DNA of 45,456 nucleotides from Micromonospora sp. ALFpr18c. GTDB lineage: Bacteria > Actinomycetota > Actinomycetes > Mycobacteriales > Micromonosporaceae. Shown piece after piece: positions 24,855 to 33,847 of this stretch (the stretch's first letter is position 1; the number at the start of each line of letters is the position of its first letter). The translations under genes and the position numbers were made by a program. The notes below the pieces were generated by a model that saw nothing but the letters and a program-made list of their open reading frames with translations, searched no databases and had not been told where the DNA came from. The stretch lies in the NCBI RefSeq assembly GCF_008868155.1, contig NZ_WBKR01000023.1, positions 1 to 45,456 of the forward strand. Reading direction: 5' to 3'.

Positions 24855-27782
24855 GTGCCACAACCGGAGTGGTCACCCCCGATGAGCCGGCGTCGACGCC
24901 GGCTCATCGCCATCCTGGCGACGACGGCGACCGCCGCCGCGCTGCTTCCCACCGGCGTGAGCACCGCGGCCCCCAGCGCACAACCGGCGTCCGCCGAACG
25001 CCGGTCCGGACCGTTCGCCGAGGGGCACCAGCCCGCCGACGTCGACAACCGCAGAGGTACGGCGGCACCCGACGCCCGCCAGCGCGGCCTGGCCCGCGCC
25101 GCCGACCCCGACGTGCGGTGGAACCGGTTGGGCACCCCGCACGCGCTCGGCCCCGGCCGCACGCCGCTCGCCACCGGGCTGCCCACCGACCCGGAGGCCG
25201 CCGCCCGCGCCTACCTCACCGCCAACCGTGACCTGTTCGCCATGGACGCCGCCACCGTCGCCGCCATGGAACGGGTGCTGGTGCGCCCCATCGGCAGCGG
25301 CGCCGTGGTCACCCTCCGGCAACGCTTCGGCGACCTGCCGGCCGGACCGGACGGCCTCGTCACCGTCGCGGTCGCCGGCGGCACGGTGCTCTCGGTCAGC
25401 TCCTCGCTGGCCCGCGACACCGGCGCACCCGCGCCGGCCACCCGCAGCGCCGAGCAGGCGTACGCCGCCGCGCTTGCCGACGCCGGGCTGGACGCCGGCG
25501 CGGTGAGCAGCCACACCGTGCGGACCGTGGCGGTGCCCACCCCGCTGGACGGCCCCCGCGCCGCGTACGAGGTGACCCTCATCAGCGCGGACAGCGACCA
25601 CCCGGCCGCGTACACCAGCTACGTGGACGGCATCACCGGCCAGGTGCTGGTCCGCGAGGACCTCGTGGACTTCGACTCCGACAATCCGAGCTGGGCGGTC
25701 TTCCCGGCCACCCCGCCCCGCGACCTCGGCCCGGGGCAGGACCCCCGGGTGCGCTGGTGCGGCGACCCCGCGCCCGGCTGCCAGGCAGCCTTCCGCGACC
25801 CGGCCACCGGCCAACCGTGGGACGTCGACGCGGCCACCGGCACGCCCACCTTCACCTCGCGCGGCAACTCGGCCAACACGGTGCTCTCCTGGGGCGCCGG
25901 CACCGGCACGCCGACCTACACCAGCCCGGAACGCCGCTACGAGTACCCGTTCGCCGACCAGTGGCACCAGGCGAAGTGCAACCCGGAGGTGTTCACCTCC
26001 GCGCAGCGCAACGACGCGGACGCCTCGATCGCCAACCTCTTCGCCATGCACAACCGGATGCACGACTGGTCGTACCAGCTGGGCTTCACCGAGTCGGCGT
26101 GGAACCTCCAGGCGGTCAACCTCACCCCGGCCGGGCTGGGCGGCGACGCCGAGCAGGGCCGAGCCCAGCAGGGCGCGCTGACCGGCAACCGGAACAACGC
26201 CAACCAGGGCACCGGGCGCGACGGGCTGCCGCCGACCACGAACATGTACCTGTGGCAGCCGCAGGCCGGTGGGCCGTACCCGCCGTGCGTGGACGGCGAC
26301 TACGACATGACGGTGATCGGCCACGAGTACACGCACGCCATCACCAACCGGATGATCGCCGGCCCGGACAGCGGGATCGGCGGCCACCAGGGCGGGGCGA
26401 TGGGTGAATCGTGGGGCGACCTGCTGGCCGCCGAGTACCTGTACCAGAACGGGCTACGCGCGCCCGGTGAGACGCCCTTCGTCACCGGCGGCTACGTCAC
26501 CGGCAACCTGGTCAGCGGCATCCGCAACTACGACCTCAGCCGCAGCCCGCTGAACTACTCCGACATCGGCTACAACACCGCCGGCCCCGCCGTGCACGCC
26601 GACGGGGAGATCTGGGGCGCCACCAACTTCCGGGTCCGCTCGGCGCTGGTCAAGCGGTACGGTCTCGGCACCCCGCAGCGGCAGCTCGACTGCGCGCAGG
26701 GGAAGGTCGCGGCGGACCAGTGCCCCGGCAACCGGCGCTGGTCGCAGCTGGTCTTCGACTCGTTCCTGCTCCAGGCGGCCAGCCAGGTCAGCATGCTCGA
26801 CATGCGGGACAACATGCTCACCGCCGACCTGCTGCGCTTCGGCGGCGCGAACCAGGACCTGATCTGGGCCGAGTTCGCCCGCTCCGGCATGGGCCGTGAC
26901 GCCGCCACCTTCGGTGCCGGCGACACCGACCCGACGCCGAGCTTCGCCTCGCCGCGCGGCGGCAACGCGACGCTCACCCTGCGCCCGCGCGGCGACAGCG
27001 TGGACGCGCCGATCCGGGTGTACGTCGGGGCGTACGAGGCTCGGGCGACGCCGATCGCGGACACCGACCCGGCGACGCCGATCCCGGACACGCTGGAGCT
27101 GGTGGCCGGCACGTACGACCTCCTCGCGGTGGCGCCCGGCTTCGGGCACCAGCGGCTCAGCGTGGTCGCCGAGGCCGGCCGGAGCGGATACGTGGACCTG
27201 CGGATGAGCCGCAACCTCGCGTCCACGACGTCCGGGGCGACGATCACCGGCGACGGGGTCAACCTGGACCGGATCGCCGACGACACCGAGGCCACGAACT
27301 GGGCCTCGCTGGACGGGGTGGCCGGCCGGCAGGTCACCGTGGCGCTGCCGGGAGACGCGCCGCAGACGGTGAAGCGGCTCAACGTCAGCGCGATGCTGCG
27401 TCCCGCGATCACCGGGGACGCCGACACCGGCAGTCAGAACGCGCTCAGCGCGCTGCGCTCGTTCGCGGTGTCGGCCTGCAACGCGACGACCACCGACTGC
27501 GCGGATCCGTCGCGCTGGCAGCGGATCTACACCAGCGCGACCGACGCGTTCCCCGGCGGGGCGTACCGGGCGTACAGCCGCGACATCAACCTGCGGTCGT
27601 TCGCGGTACCCACCACCGTCGCCACCCACCTGCGGCTGGAGGTGCTCGCCAGCCAGTGCACCGACGGCCCGCAGTACGCGGGTGAGCAGGACGCCGACCC
27701 GGCCACGACGACGGACTGCGCGACCGCCAGCACGGCCCGGAACCAGGTCAGGATCGCCGAGTTCCAGGCGTTCTCCCGGTGA
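24855..27782 (+). CDS. Secreted M36 (fungalysin-type) zinc metalloprotease
   Basis: 975 residues. After a basic start (MSRRRRRLIAIL...) a signal peptide ends near TAAPSA; then an FTP-like propeptide (about 70-270, 'LGTPHALGP', 'DPEAAARAYLTANRDLFAMD') and the M36 catalytic domain. Zinc site: H490-E-Y-T-H494 in 'VIGHEYTHAITN', third ligand E518 in 'GESWGD'. A C-terminal region (about 790-975, 'NWASLDGVAGRQVTVALPG...IAEFQAFSR') looks like a discoidin/galactose-binding domain. GTG 24855 is chosen for its AGGAGG at 4 bases; ATG 24882 inside a 30-bp palindrome is the alternative. It is expected to digest extracellular protein. A terminator hairpin follows. Confidence 0.92.
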   Translation: MPQPEWSPPMSRRRRRLIAILATTATAAALLPTGVSTAAPSAQPASAERRSGPFAEGHQPADVDNRRGTAAPDARQRGLARAADPDVRWNRLGTPHALGPGRTPLATGLPTDPEAAARAYLTANRDLFAMDAATVAAMERVLVRPIGSGAVVTLRQRFGDLPAGPDGLVTVAVAGGTVLSVSSSLARDTGAPAPATRSAEQAYAAALADAGLDAGAVSSHTVRTVAVPTPLDGPRAAYEVTLISADSDHPAAYTSYVDGITGQVLVREDLVDFDSDNPSWAVFPATPPRDLGPGQDPRVRWCGDPAPGCQAAFRDPATGQPWDVDAATGTPTFTSRGNSANTVLSWGAGTGTPTYTSPERRYEYPFADQWHQAKCNPEVFTSAQRNDADASIANLFAMHNRMHDWSYQLGFTESAWNLQAVNLTPAGLGGDAEQGRAQQGALTGNRNNANQGTGRDGLPPTTNMYLWQPQAGGPYPPCVDGDYDMTVIGHEYTHAITNRMIAGPDSGIGGHQGGAMGESWGDLLAAEYLYQNGLRAPGETPFVTGGYVTGNLVSGIRNYDLSRSPLNYSDIGYNTAGPAVHADGEIWGATNFRVRSALVKRYGLGTPQRQLDCAQGKVAADQCPGNRRWSQLVFDSFLLQAASQVSMLDMRDNMLTADLLRFGGANQDLIWAEFARSGMGRDAATFGAGDTDPTPSFASPRGGNATLTLRPRGDSVDAPIRVYVGAYEARATPIADTDPATPIPDTLELVAGTYDLLAVAPGFGHQRLSVVAEAGRSGYVDLRMSRNLASTTSGATITGDGVNLDRIADDTEATNWASLDGVAGRQVTVALPGDAPQTVKRLNVSAMLRPAITGDADTGSQNALSALRSFAVSACNATTTDCADPSRWQRIYTSATDAFPGGAYRAYSRDINLRSFAVPTTVATHLRLEVLASQCTDGPQYAGEQDADPATTTDCATASTARNQVRIAEFQAFSR
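24880..24909. repeat. 30-bp perfect palindrome across the M36 start region
   Basis: CGATGAGCCGGCGTC followed directly by its exact reverse complement. It spans the in-frame ATG at 24882 and codons for MSRRRRRLIA. In RNA it would fold into a 13-15 bp hairpin about 30 bases after the GGAGG site; in DNA it is a symmetric protein-binding candidate. Confidence 0.85.
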
Positions 27783-27784
27783 CA

Positions 27785-27818
27785 CCGTGGGGCCGGCGGA
27801 CCCCCGCCGGTCCCACGG
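27785..27818. terminator. Bidirectional terminator hairpin
   Basis: Arms CCGTGGGGCCGGCGG (27785-27799) and CCGCCGGTCCCACGG (27804-27818) pair over 15 bp with one G-T pair and a 4-nt loop, 2 bp after the M36 stop. It separates the convergent M36 and surface-protein genes. Confidence 0.75.
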
Positions 27819-27872
27819 CCCCCGATGTCGGCGGCGTGCCGGCCGCCAGCTCGGCGACGGGCGGGCCGCCGG

Positions 27873-28727
27873 TCACCGTCGCGCCGGCCGCCAGCGGCCG
27901 GGCGGCGCCGGCCTCTCCCAGCGCCGGTCCACCGGCGGGTCCTCGGCCTCGTTCGTCGCGGCCCGGGTCAGGTGGCGCAGCCGCAGCAGCAACCCCACCC
28001 CGAGCGAGAGCAGCAGCCCGCCGAGCAGGAATGCGGCCTGCACCACGCCGAACCCGCCGGTCTGCGCGACCGGACGCCCGTCCGCCGGCGGCGCGGCGTC
28101 GACCGGCTGGTCGGCCACCGGCTCCTCGGACGGTGTGTCCTCGGCCTCGGCCGGCTCACTCGCCGGGTCGCTGGGCGGTGCCGGCGTCGCGCTCGGTTGC
28201 GCCGCGCCGGTCGGTGTGGCACCCGCACCCACCACCGAGCGGGTGGCGGTCTGTCGGGCCAGCAGACGCAGGTTCGCGTCGTACGCCTCGGCGGCGAGGG
28301 TGACCCGCCCCTGGGTGACGTCCTCGTCGAACGCCACCCGGTAGCGGGCCGTGACGGTACGGCCCGGGCAGAGGGTGCCCGGGTCGAGCTGCCGGTCGGT
28401 CAGCCGGGCCACATCGCCCTCGGTCCGGACCTCGAGGGGGAAGTCGCCGGACTCCTCCACCCGGTCCATCTTCACCTGGTCGAGGCGGATGCCCTGCACG
28501 CTGAGCACCATCGACCAGCGCACCTTCGCGCATCCGCCGCGCCGATCCGTCTGCGACACCACCGCCGAGATCGTCCGCACCTGACCGCCGGCGGTGAACC
28601 GGGCCGGCAGGCCACTCATCTCGGTGGCGAAGGCCGCCTGTGCCGGTGCGGCCAGGATCGGCACCACCCCGGTCAGGCCGGCCAGCACCACCCCGACCCG
28701 CAGCGCATTCCGCCACACCGTCGCCAC
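27873..28727 (-). CDS. Secreted, C-terminally membrane-anchored surface protein
   Basis: 284 residues: signal peptide (to about residue 30, 'PAQAAFA'), an extracellular domain of about 150 residues ('CAKVRWSMVLSVQGIRLDQVKMDRVEESGDFPLEV', with a Cys pair), a Pro/Ala/Glu-rich stalk (about 160-220), then 'RPVAQTGG', one membrane helix ('VVQAAFLLGGLLLSLGVGLLL') and an Arg-rich tail. VAQTG resembles an actinobacterial sortase motif (LAxTG/LPxTG) but is off consensus and the tail after the helix is long, so it may simply be membrane-anchored. GTG 28727 has GGAGG at 5 bases; a second GTG lies 9 bases later. Function unknown. Confidence 0.78.
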   Translation of the reverse strand: MATVWRNALRVGVVLAGLTGVVPILAAPAQAAFATEMSGLPARFTAGGQVRTISAVVSQTDRRGGCAKVRWSMVLSVQGIRLDQVKMDRVEESGDFPLEVRTEGDVARLTDRQLDPGTLCPGRTVTARYRVAFDEDVTQGRVTLAAEAYDANLRLLARQTATRSVVGAGATPTGAAQPSATPAPPSDPASEPAEAEDTPSEEPVADQPVDAAPPADGRPVAQTGGFGVVQAAFLLGGLLLSLGVGLLLRLRHLTRAATNEAEDPPVDRRWERPAPPGRWRPARR

Positions 28728-28904
28728 CGCCGCCTCCGTTCGGTCGTCCCCACCTCGCAACGCTAGGAGCGGCGCACCGCCGCGACCAGACGGGTGTGTT
28801 CGCACCGGGCGGCAAGCGGGGGCCGGGTTTTCACCGACGGTGGTGAACCGGTCACCGGTCCCCCGCGACACGCCGGGCGGCCGGTCGCTGGAACAATCGG
28901 GCAG

Positions 28905-29573
28905 GTGTCCGAGCTCTCCAGCACGTTCGTCCGGCTGCACGCCCGACTGGCCCCGGTCCCGTTCGTTCCCGAGGTGCGCCTGCACCAGGCGGACGAGCCG
29001 ATCGGGCTCTGGGAGCTGACCGAGGGCGAGTTCTCCTCCGATCGGCCGCCGCCGTTCTGGGCGTTCGCCTGGGCCGGCGGTCAGGCCCTCGCCCGTTACG
29101 TGACCGACCACCCGCAGGTGGTCGCCGGGCGCCGGGTGCTCGACCTCGCCTCCGGCTCCGGCCTGGTGGCCATCGCCGCCGCCCGGGCCGGCGCGGCGTC
29201 CGTGCGGGCCGTCGAGGTGGACGAGCTGGCGGTCGCGGCGGTCGCGCTCAACGCCCAGGCCAACGGGGTACGCGTCGACGCCCAGTTCGGCGACATCCTC
29301 GACGGCGACGCCGGGGACGCCGAGGTGGTGCTCGCCGGAGACGTGTTCTACAGCGACGCGATGGCCCGTCGGGTGCTGCGGTTCCTGCTGCGCGCCGCCC
29401 GGGCCGGGGCGCCGGCGCTGGTCGGTGACCCCGGCCGGGCGTTCCTGCCCCGGGACCGCTTCGACGAGCTGGCCAACTACGACGTGCCGGTGCCGGAGGC
29501 GCTGGAGAGCGTCCGGGTGAAGCGCACCACCGTCTGGCAGTTGCGCACCGAGCTGCCCGGAGCCGCCCGCTAG
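28905..29573 (+). CDS. Class I SAM-dependent methyltransferase
   Basis: 222 residues. 'RRVLDLASGSGLVAIAAARAGAASVRAVEVDELAVAAVALNAQANG' (about residues 76-120) is the SAM-binding motif I and following loop; 'EVVLAGDVFYSD' (about 141-152) is the motif with acidic and aromatic residues seen in the ETF-beta lysine/NNT1-like protein methyltransferases (METTL20/21 type). 'PPFWAFAWAGGQALARYV' also fits this group. A protein-lysine substrate is therefore plausible, not proven. GTG start at 28905. P450 begins 9 bp after its stop, so they are cotranscribed. Confidence 0.87.
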   Translation: MSELSSTFVRLHARLAPVPFVPEVRLHQADEPIGLWELTEGEFSSDRPPPFWAFAWAGGQALARYVTDHPQVVAGRRVLDLASGSGLVAIAAARAGAASVRAVEVDELAVAAVALNAQANGVRVDAQFGDILDGDAGDAEVVLAGDVFYSDAMARRVLRFLLRAARAGAPALVGDPGRAFLPRDRFDELANYDVPVPEALESVRVKRTTVWQLRTELPGAAR

Positions 29574-29582
29574 CGTGTCGCC

Positions 29583-30770
29583 GTGCTGTTCTCCAGCTGG
29601 GAGTCCGCGGTCGAGGCACCCTGGCCGGACGTCGCCGAGGTGACCGACCACGTGGGCGTACGTCACCTGCTCGTCACCCGGCACGCGCTGGTCCGGCAGG
29701 TCCTCGCCGACCCGGTCGGCTACCGGCCGGACAACGCGCTCGACGCGGTGACCCCGATGCCGGTGACGGCGCTGCGGATGCTGGCCGGGCACCGGTTCCG
29801 GCTGCCGCCGACCCTGGCGAACAACTCCGGCGCCAGCCACCCGTCGATCCGGGCGATCGTCGCGGACGCGCTGCACCCCACCCGGGTCGCCGCGCAACGC
29901 CCCTGGCTCACGGCGCTGGTCCGGGACCGGGTCGCCCGACTGGGCGCCACGCTCGACGCCGGTCGGCCCGTCGACCTGTACGCGGACCTCGCCGCCGACC
30001 TGCCGTTGCTGGTCCTGGCCCGCCTCGTCGAGCTGCCGGACGCGCCGGTCGGCGCCGTGAAGGAGTTCGCGCGGGCCGCGCTGGAGCTGTTCTGGGCGCC
30101 GCTGGACGGCGACCGGCAGGTGGCGCTGGCCACCGAGGTGGGCCGGTTCCACCGCGTGCTGCGCGACTTCGCGGCCACCGGCGGCGGGTTGGCCGCCGAC
30201 CTGCGTACGGCCGGGCACCCGCCGGACGTGGTGGTCGGCGCGCTCTTCTTCCTGCTGGTCGCCGGGCAGGAGACCACCTCGCAGTTCCTCACCCTGCTGC
30301 TGCACCGGTTGGCCGGCGAGCCTGCGGTGCGGGCCGGGCTGCGCACCGGCGAGATCGCCGTCGGCGACGTGGTGGAGGAGGGGCTGCGGCTGGAACCGCC
30401 GATCGTCACGTGGCGGCGGGTCGCCGCGGCGGACACCACGCTGGGCGGGACGGCCGTGCCGGCGGGCACCAGCATCGTGCTGTGGCTGGCCCGCGCCGGA
30501 CGGGATCCGGCGGTCGTCGAGTCGCCCGACGAGTTCCGACCGGGCCAGCGCGGATCGCGCCGGCACCTGGCGTTCGGGGCGGGCGCGCACCGCTGCGTCG
30601 GTGACGTGCTGGCCCGGATGGAGGCGGCCGTGGTGGTGGCCGAGGCCGTGCACCTGCTGGACGGCGTACGGGTGGTCCGCCCGCCCTGGTGCCCGGACAA
30701 TCTCACCTTCCGGATGCCGGACGCCTTCGTCATCCGGCGCTCCGGTGGCACCGAGCTGACCGGATCCTGA
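29583..30770 (+). CDS. Cytochrome P450
   Basis: 395 residues, soluble bacterial P450 length. I-helix 'LLVAGQETTSQFL', ExxR 'EEGLRLEPP', and heme-binding 'LAFGAGAHRCVGDVLAR' with the Cys thiolate. The substrate region 'ALRMLAGHRFRLPPTLANNSGASHPSIRAIV' replaces the usual 'DPPEHTRLRR' near the C-helix with 'NNSGASHPSIR', an unusual variation. GTG start 9 bp after the methyltransferase stop. No ferredoxin or reductase gene is adjacent. Oxidises an unknown small molecule. Confidence 0.92.
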   Translation: MLFSSWESAVEAPWPDVAEVTDHVGVRHLLVTRHALVRQVLADPVGYRPDNALDAVTPMPVTALRMLAGHRFRLPPTLANNSGASHPSIRAIVADALHPTRVAAQRPWLTALVRDRVARLGATLDAGRPVDLYADLAADLPLLVLARLVELPDAPVGAVKEFARAALELFWAPLDGDRQVALATEVGRFHRVLRDFAATGGGLAADLRTAGHPPDVVVGALFFLLVAGQETTSQFLTLLLHRLAGEPAVRAGLRTGEIAVGDVVEEGLRLEPPIVTWRRVAAADTTLGGTAVPAGTSIVLWLARAGRDPAVVESPDEFRPGQRGSRRHLAFGAGAHRCVGDVLARMEAAVVVAEAVHLLDGVRVVRPPWCPDNLTFRMPDAFVIRRSGGTELTGS

Positions 30771-30782
30771 CATCCGCTCGGT

Positions 30783-31637
30783 ATGTTTCCGGGCGTGTCA
30801 GCCATCCCTGCCCGTCGGATCCGTGTCGTCGCAACGCTTCTGGCGCTCCTGGCGCTGAGTGCCTGCACAGCCGGCCCCGCCTTGCACGCCCGACGGATCA
30901 CCGTCGCCGCGCCGAGCCCGTCCAGCCCGGTCCCCGTCCCCTCGGCGTCGCCGTCCCCGACGGCGACGCCCGCACCGGGGAGTCTGGCCTGGTACGTGTC
31001 CCAGGTGCCGACCTTCCCGCTGGTGCCGCCACCGCAACCGGTGCCGCTGCCGACGACCGGTCCGGTCCCGTTCTGGCACCGCCTGCCGACCGAGCAGAAG
31101 GTCGCCTTCATCACCATCGACGACGGCGGGCTGGCCCGACCACCCGCGGTGATCGACTTCATCCGGGAGGCACACATCCCGGTCACGTTGTTCCTCAACT
31201 CACCGGCGGCCGCGGAGCACACCGACTACTTCCGGCAGATCGAGGCGGCCGGCGGGGTCGTGGAGAACCACACCATCACGCACACCTCGCTGTCCGGCCG
31301 GTCGTACGCCTACCAGAAGCAGGAGATCTGCGGGGCGGCGGACCGGTTGGAAACCCTGTTCGGCAAGCGCCCCACGTTGTTCCGTCCGCCGTTCGGCAAC
31401 CGCGACGCCAGCACCCTGAGCGCCGCGCACGACTGCGGCATGAAGGCGGTCTTCCACTGGTCGGAGACCGTCCACGAGGGCAAGGTGCGCTACCAGACCC
31501 CGGAGAAGGTCGTCCGCCCCGGCGACGTGCTGCTCATGCACTTCCGGCCGGCACTCATGGACGACCTGCTGGCGGCGCTGAAGGCGATCCACCGGGCCGG
31601 GCTCACGCCGGCACTGCTGGAGGACTACGTGCGGTGA
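30783..31637 (+). CDS. Lipoprotein polysaccharide deacetylase (NodB homology)
   Basis: 284 residues. The N-terminus has a lipoprotein signal ending 'LLALSAC' (lipobox Cys about residue 30), then a Pro/Ser/Thr-rich linker and a NodB domain: 'KVAFITIDDGG' (catalytic Asp pair), 'NHTITHTSLSG' (metal His-x4-His style), 'FRPPFGNRD' and 'VLLMHFRPALMDDL' (terminal His). Probably N-deacetylates peptidoglycan or another polysaccharide at the cell surface. ATG 30783 is used; a GTG at 30796 is out of frame with the lipobox. It starts 12 bp after the P450 stop. Confidence 0.9.
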   Translation: MFPGVSAIPARRIRVVATLLALLALSACTAGPALHARRITVAAPSPSSPVPVPSASPSPTATPAPGSLAWYVSQVPTFPLVPPPQPVPLPTTGPVPFWHRLPTEQKVAFITIDDGGLARPPAVIDFIREAHIPVTLFLNSPAAAEHTDYFRQIEAAGGVVENHTITHTSLSGRSYAYQKQEICGAADRLETLFGKRPTLFRPPFGNRDASTLSAAHDCGMKAVFHWSETVHEGKVRYQTPEKVVRPGDVLLMHFRPALMDDLLAALKAIHRAGLTPALLEDYVR

Positions 31638-31742
31638 CCGGTCCGCCCACGCCGGCGAACCCGGCCACGAGCGGTCCGAAATCCTCACGGCGGCCAGGCT
31701 ACCCACGCCCGACCTGCGCGGACACCGACGAAAGTCAGGTGT

Positions 31743-32468
31743 TCAGCCGCTCTCCTCGGCCCACGTCCGCCAGTCGTCGAGCACTCCGTGCAGGTCCGGA
31801 GTGAGCCACCCCGGCGCCGAGCGCCGGAACACACCCGGATCCATCGCACCGGCGCCGTCCGGCACCGCGCCGAGCAGGTTCGGCACCAGATCGGTGAGGT
31901 TCGTCCAGTGCACCAGCTCCGGCGTGGCCGGCCACGCGCCGATCACCACACCTGCCGGCACCGCCCGACGGTCCAGCGCCTCCAGGGTCAACGCGGTGTG
32001 GTTGAGCGTGCCCAGGCCGGCGCGGGCGACCACCACCGCGGGCGCGCCGAGCGACACCGCCAGGTCGGCCATCGTCCACGGCTCCCCCGACGGACGCAGC
32101 CCCATCGGCACCAACAGCCCACCGGCACCCTCGACCAGCACCAGGTCATGCTTGTCGGTCTCGTCGCGGACCGCGTCCACCGCCGTGTACAACTCCAACG
32201 GCGGCAGGTCGGCCACCCGGGCGGCGGCCAACGGCGCCAGCGGATCCGGGTAGCTCGCCAACGTACGACCGGTCAACGGCGCGGCCAGCCGGTTCACCGC
32301 GTCCACGTCACCCGGCTCACCACCGGCCGTACCGGTCTGACCCGGTTTGACCACCGCCACCCGCAGCCCGGCGGCCTGGGCGGCGGCCGCGATCGCCGCC
32401 GTCACCACGGTCTTGCCAACCTCGGTGTCGGTCCCGGTGACCAGCACCACACCCTGCCACGCGCTCAC
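31743..32468 (-). CDS. bioD: Dethiobiotin synthetase
   Basis: ATP-dependent ring closure of 7,8-diaminopelargonate with CO2 to dethiobiotin. 241 residues. P-loop 'VTGTDTEVGKTVVTAAI' (residues about 10-26), 'VVKPGQTG', 'VEGAGGLLVPMG' and 'VVVARAGLGTLNHTALTLEAL' are all canonical BioD motifs. GTG start with GAGGTGG 5 bases upstream. It lies 55 bp downstream of bioF on the same strand, so they form bioF-bioD, divergent from bioB-bsaP. No bioA (diaminopelargonate aminotransferase) is in the window. Confidence 0.95.
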   Translation of the reverse strand: MSAWQGVVLVTGTDTEVGKTVVTAAIAAAAQAAGLRVAVVKPGQTGTAGGEPGDVDAVNRLAAPLTGRTLASYPDPLAPLAAARVADLPPLELYTAVDAVRDETDKHDLVLVEGAGGLLVPMGLRPSGEPWTMADLAVSLGAPAVVVARAGLGTLNHTALTLEALDRRAVPAGVVIGAWPATPELVHWTNLTDLVPNLLGAVPDGAGAMDPGVFRRSAPGWLTPDLHGVLDDWRTWAEESG

Positions 32469-32523
32469 GGTGCCACCTCTGTTCGCGACTGCGGGGCTCG
32501 CAAACCCGGCTCACTCCTCGCGC

Positions 32524-33723
32524 TCACGTGACCACCTCGGTTTCCCTCGCCGGCACGGGCGCACACTCCACGATGACGTCCACGGCCCGCTCGAAGTCCG
32601 CCCGGGGGACCCCGGCACTGACGGTGAGTCGCAGTCGGGAACGGCTGTCCGGGGTGGACGGCGGCCGGAAACAGCCCACCGCGACGCCCCGGTCCCGGCA
32701 GGCGGCGGCCCAGGCGGTCGCCGCCTGCGGCCCGGGAGCGGTCACCGAGATCACCGCCGCGTCCGGCGCGGACACGACCAACCCGGCCGCGCGCAGCCGG
32801 CCGACCGCCAACGCCACCCGCTCGGCCAGGTCGGCGCGCAGGTCGTCACCGGCCCGGGTCAGCCGCAGCGCGGCATGCACCCCGGCGGCGACCGCCGGTG
32901 GCAGCGCAGTGTCGAAGATGAACGTCCGGCCGGTCTCGACCAGGTGCCGGACGAACTCGGCCGGGCCGGCGACCACTCCCCCCGCGCCGCCCAGCGCCTT
33001 CGACAGGGTGGCGGTGACCACCACGTCCGGTTCGCCGGCCAGCCCGGCCGCGGCGACCGCGCCGGCGCCGGCCGGACCGGTCACGCCGAGCGCGTGCGCG
33101 TCGTCGACCAGCAGCAGCGCGCCGTGGCGGCGAGCCACCGCGTGCAGCCGGGCCAACGGAGCGAGGTCACCGTCGACCGAGAAGACCGACTCGGTCACCA
33201 CCACCGCCGGACGGCCCGGGGCCGCCGCCAGCGCGGCCGCGACCGCCGTCACGTCGGCGTGCGCGGTGACCACGGTCTCCGCGCCGGAGATCCGAGCGCC
33301 GTCGATCAGGGACGCGTGGTTGTGCGCGTCGGAGACGAGCAGCGTACGGGGCTGGACGAGGGCCCGCAGCGCGCCCAGGTTGGCCAGGTACCCGGAGGAG
33401 AAGACGAGCGATGAGTCGGTGCCCAGCCAGCGCGCCAGCTCGTCCTCCAATGCCTGGTGCGCGTCGGTCGAGCCGCGCACCAGCCGCGACCCGGTGGCCC
33501 CCAGCCCGTACGCCGACAGTGCCGCCGCGGCGGCGGCGATGACCTCCGGGTGGGTGGCCAGGCCGAGGTAGTCGTTGCCGGCCAGGTCGGTCATACCGTC
33601 GCCGGCGGGACGCGGGTGCAGCCGCCGGGTCAGCCCGGCCTTCGCCCGCAGCTCCGCACGGCGGTCGAGCGCCGCCAGCCAGTCCGCCACCGTCACCCCT
33701 TCGCCGCCGTCCGCGCCGGTCAC
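32524..33723 (-). CDS. bioF: 8-amino-7-oxononanoate synthase
   Basis: PLP-dependent condensation of pimeloyl thioester with alanine, first committed step of biotin ring assembly. 399 residues. Seen: '[18 protein letters not shown]' , '[29 protein letters not shown]', '[15 protein letters not shown]', '[15 protein letters not shown]', '[11 protein letters not shown]' and the PLP-lysine in '[11 protein letters not shown]'. GTG at 33723 is used; a GTG at residue 12 (TVADW) has a better GAAGGGG site and may be the true start. Divergent from bioB by 124 bp. Confidence 0.95.
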   Translation of the reverse strand: MTGADGGEGVTVADWLAALDRRAELRAKAGLTRRLHPRPAGDGMTDLAGNDYLGLATHPEVIAAAAAALSAYGLGATGSRLVRGSTDAHQALEDELARWLGTDSSLVFSSGYLANLGALRALVQPRTLLVSDAHNHASLIDGARISGAETVVTAHADVTAVAAALAAAPGRPAVVVTESVFSVDGDLAPLARLHAVARRHGALLLVDDAHALGVTGPAGAGAVAAAGLAGEPDVVVTATLSKALGGAGGVVAGPAEFVRHLVETGRTFIFDTALPPAVAAGVHAALRLTRAGDDLRADLAERVALAVGRLRAAGLVVSAPDAAVISVTAPGPQAATAWAAACRDRGVAVGCFRPPSTPDSRSRLRLTVSAGVPRADFERAVDVIVECAPVPARETEVVT

Positions 33724-33847
33724 GCCGACACCCGCCGGGCGAAATTACCACCCGCCACCATCGGCCCGACGAATCCCACTCGGTGCGAGGGGCCGACGAC
33801 CTGCCAGGTCATTCCGGCTGATCGGGGGGCCTTGTAGGGTACGAGCC

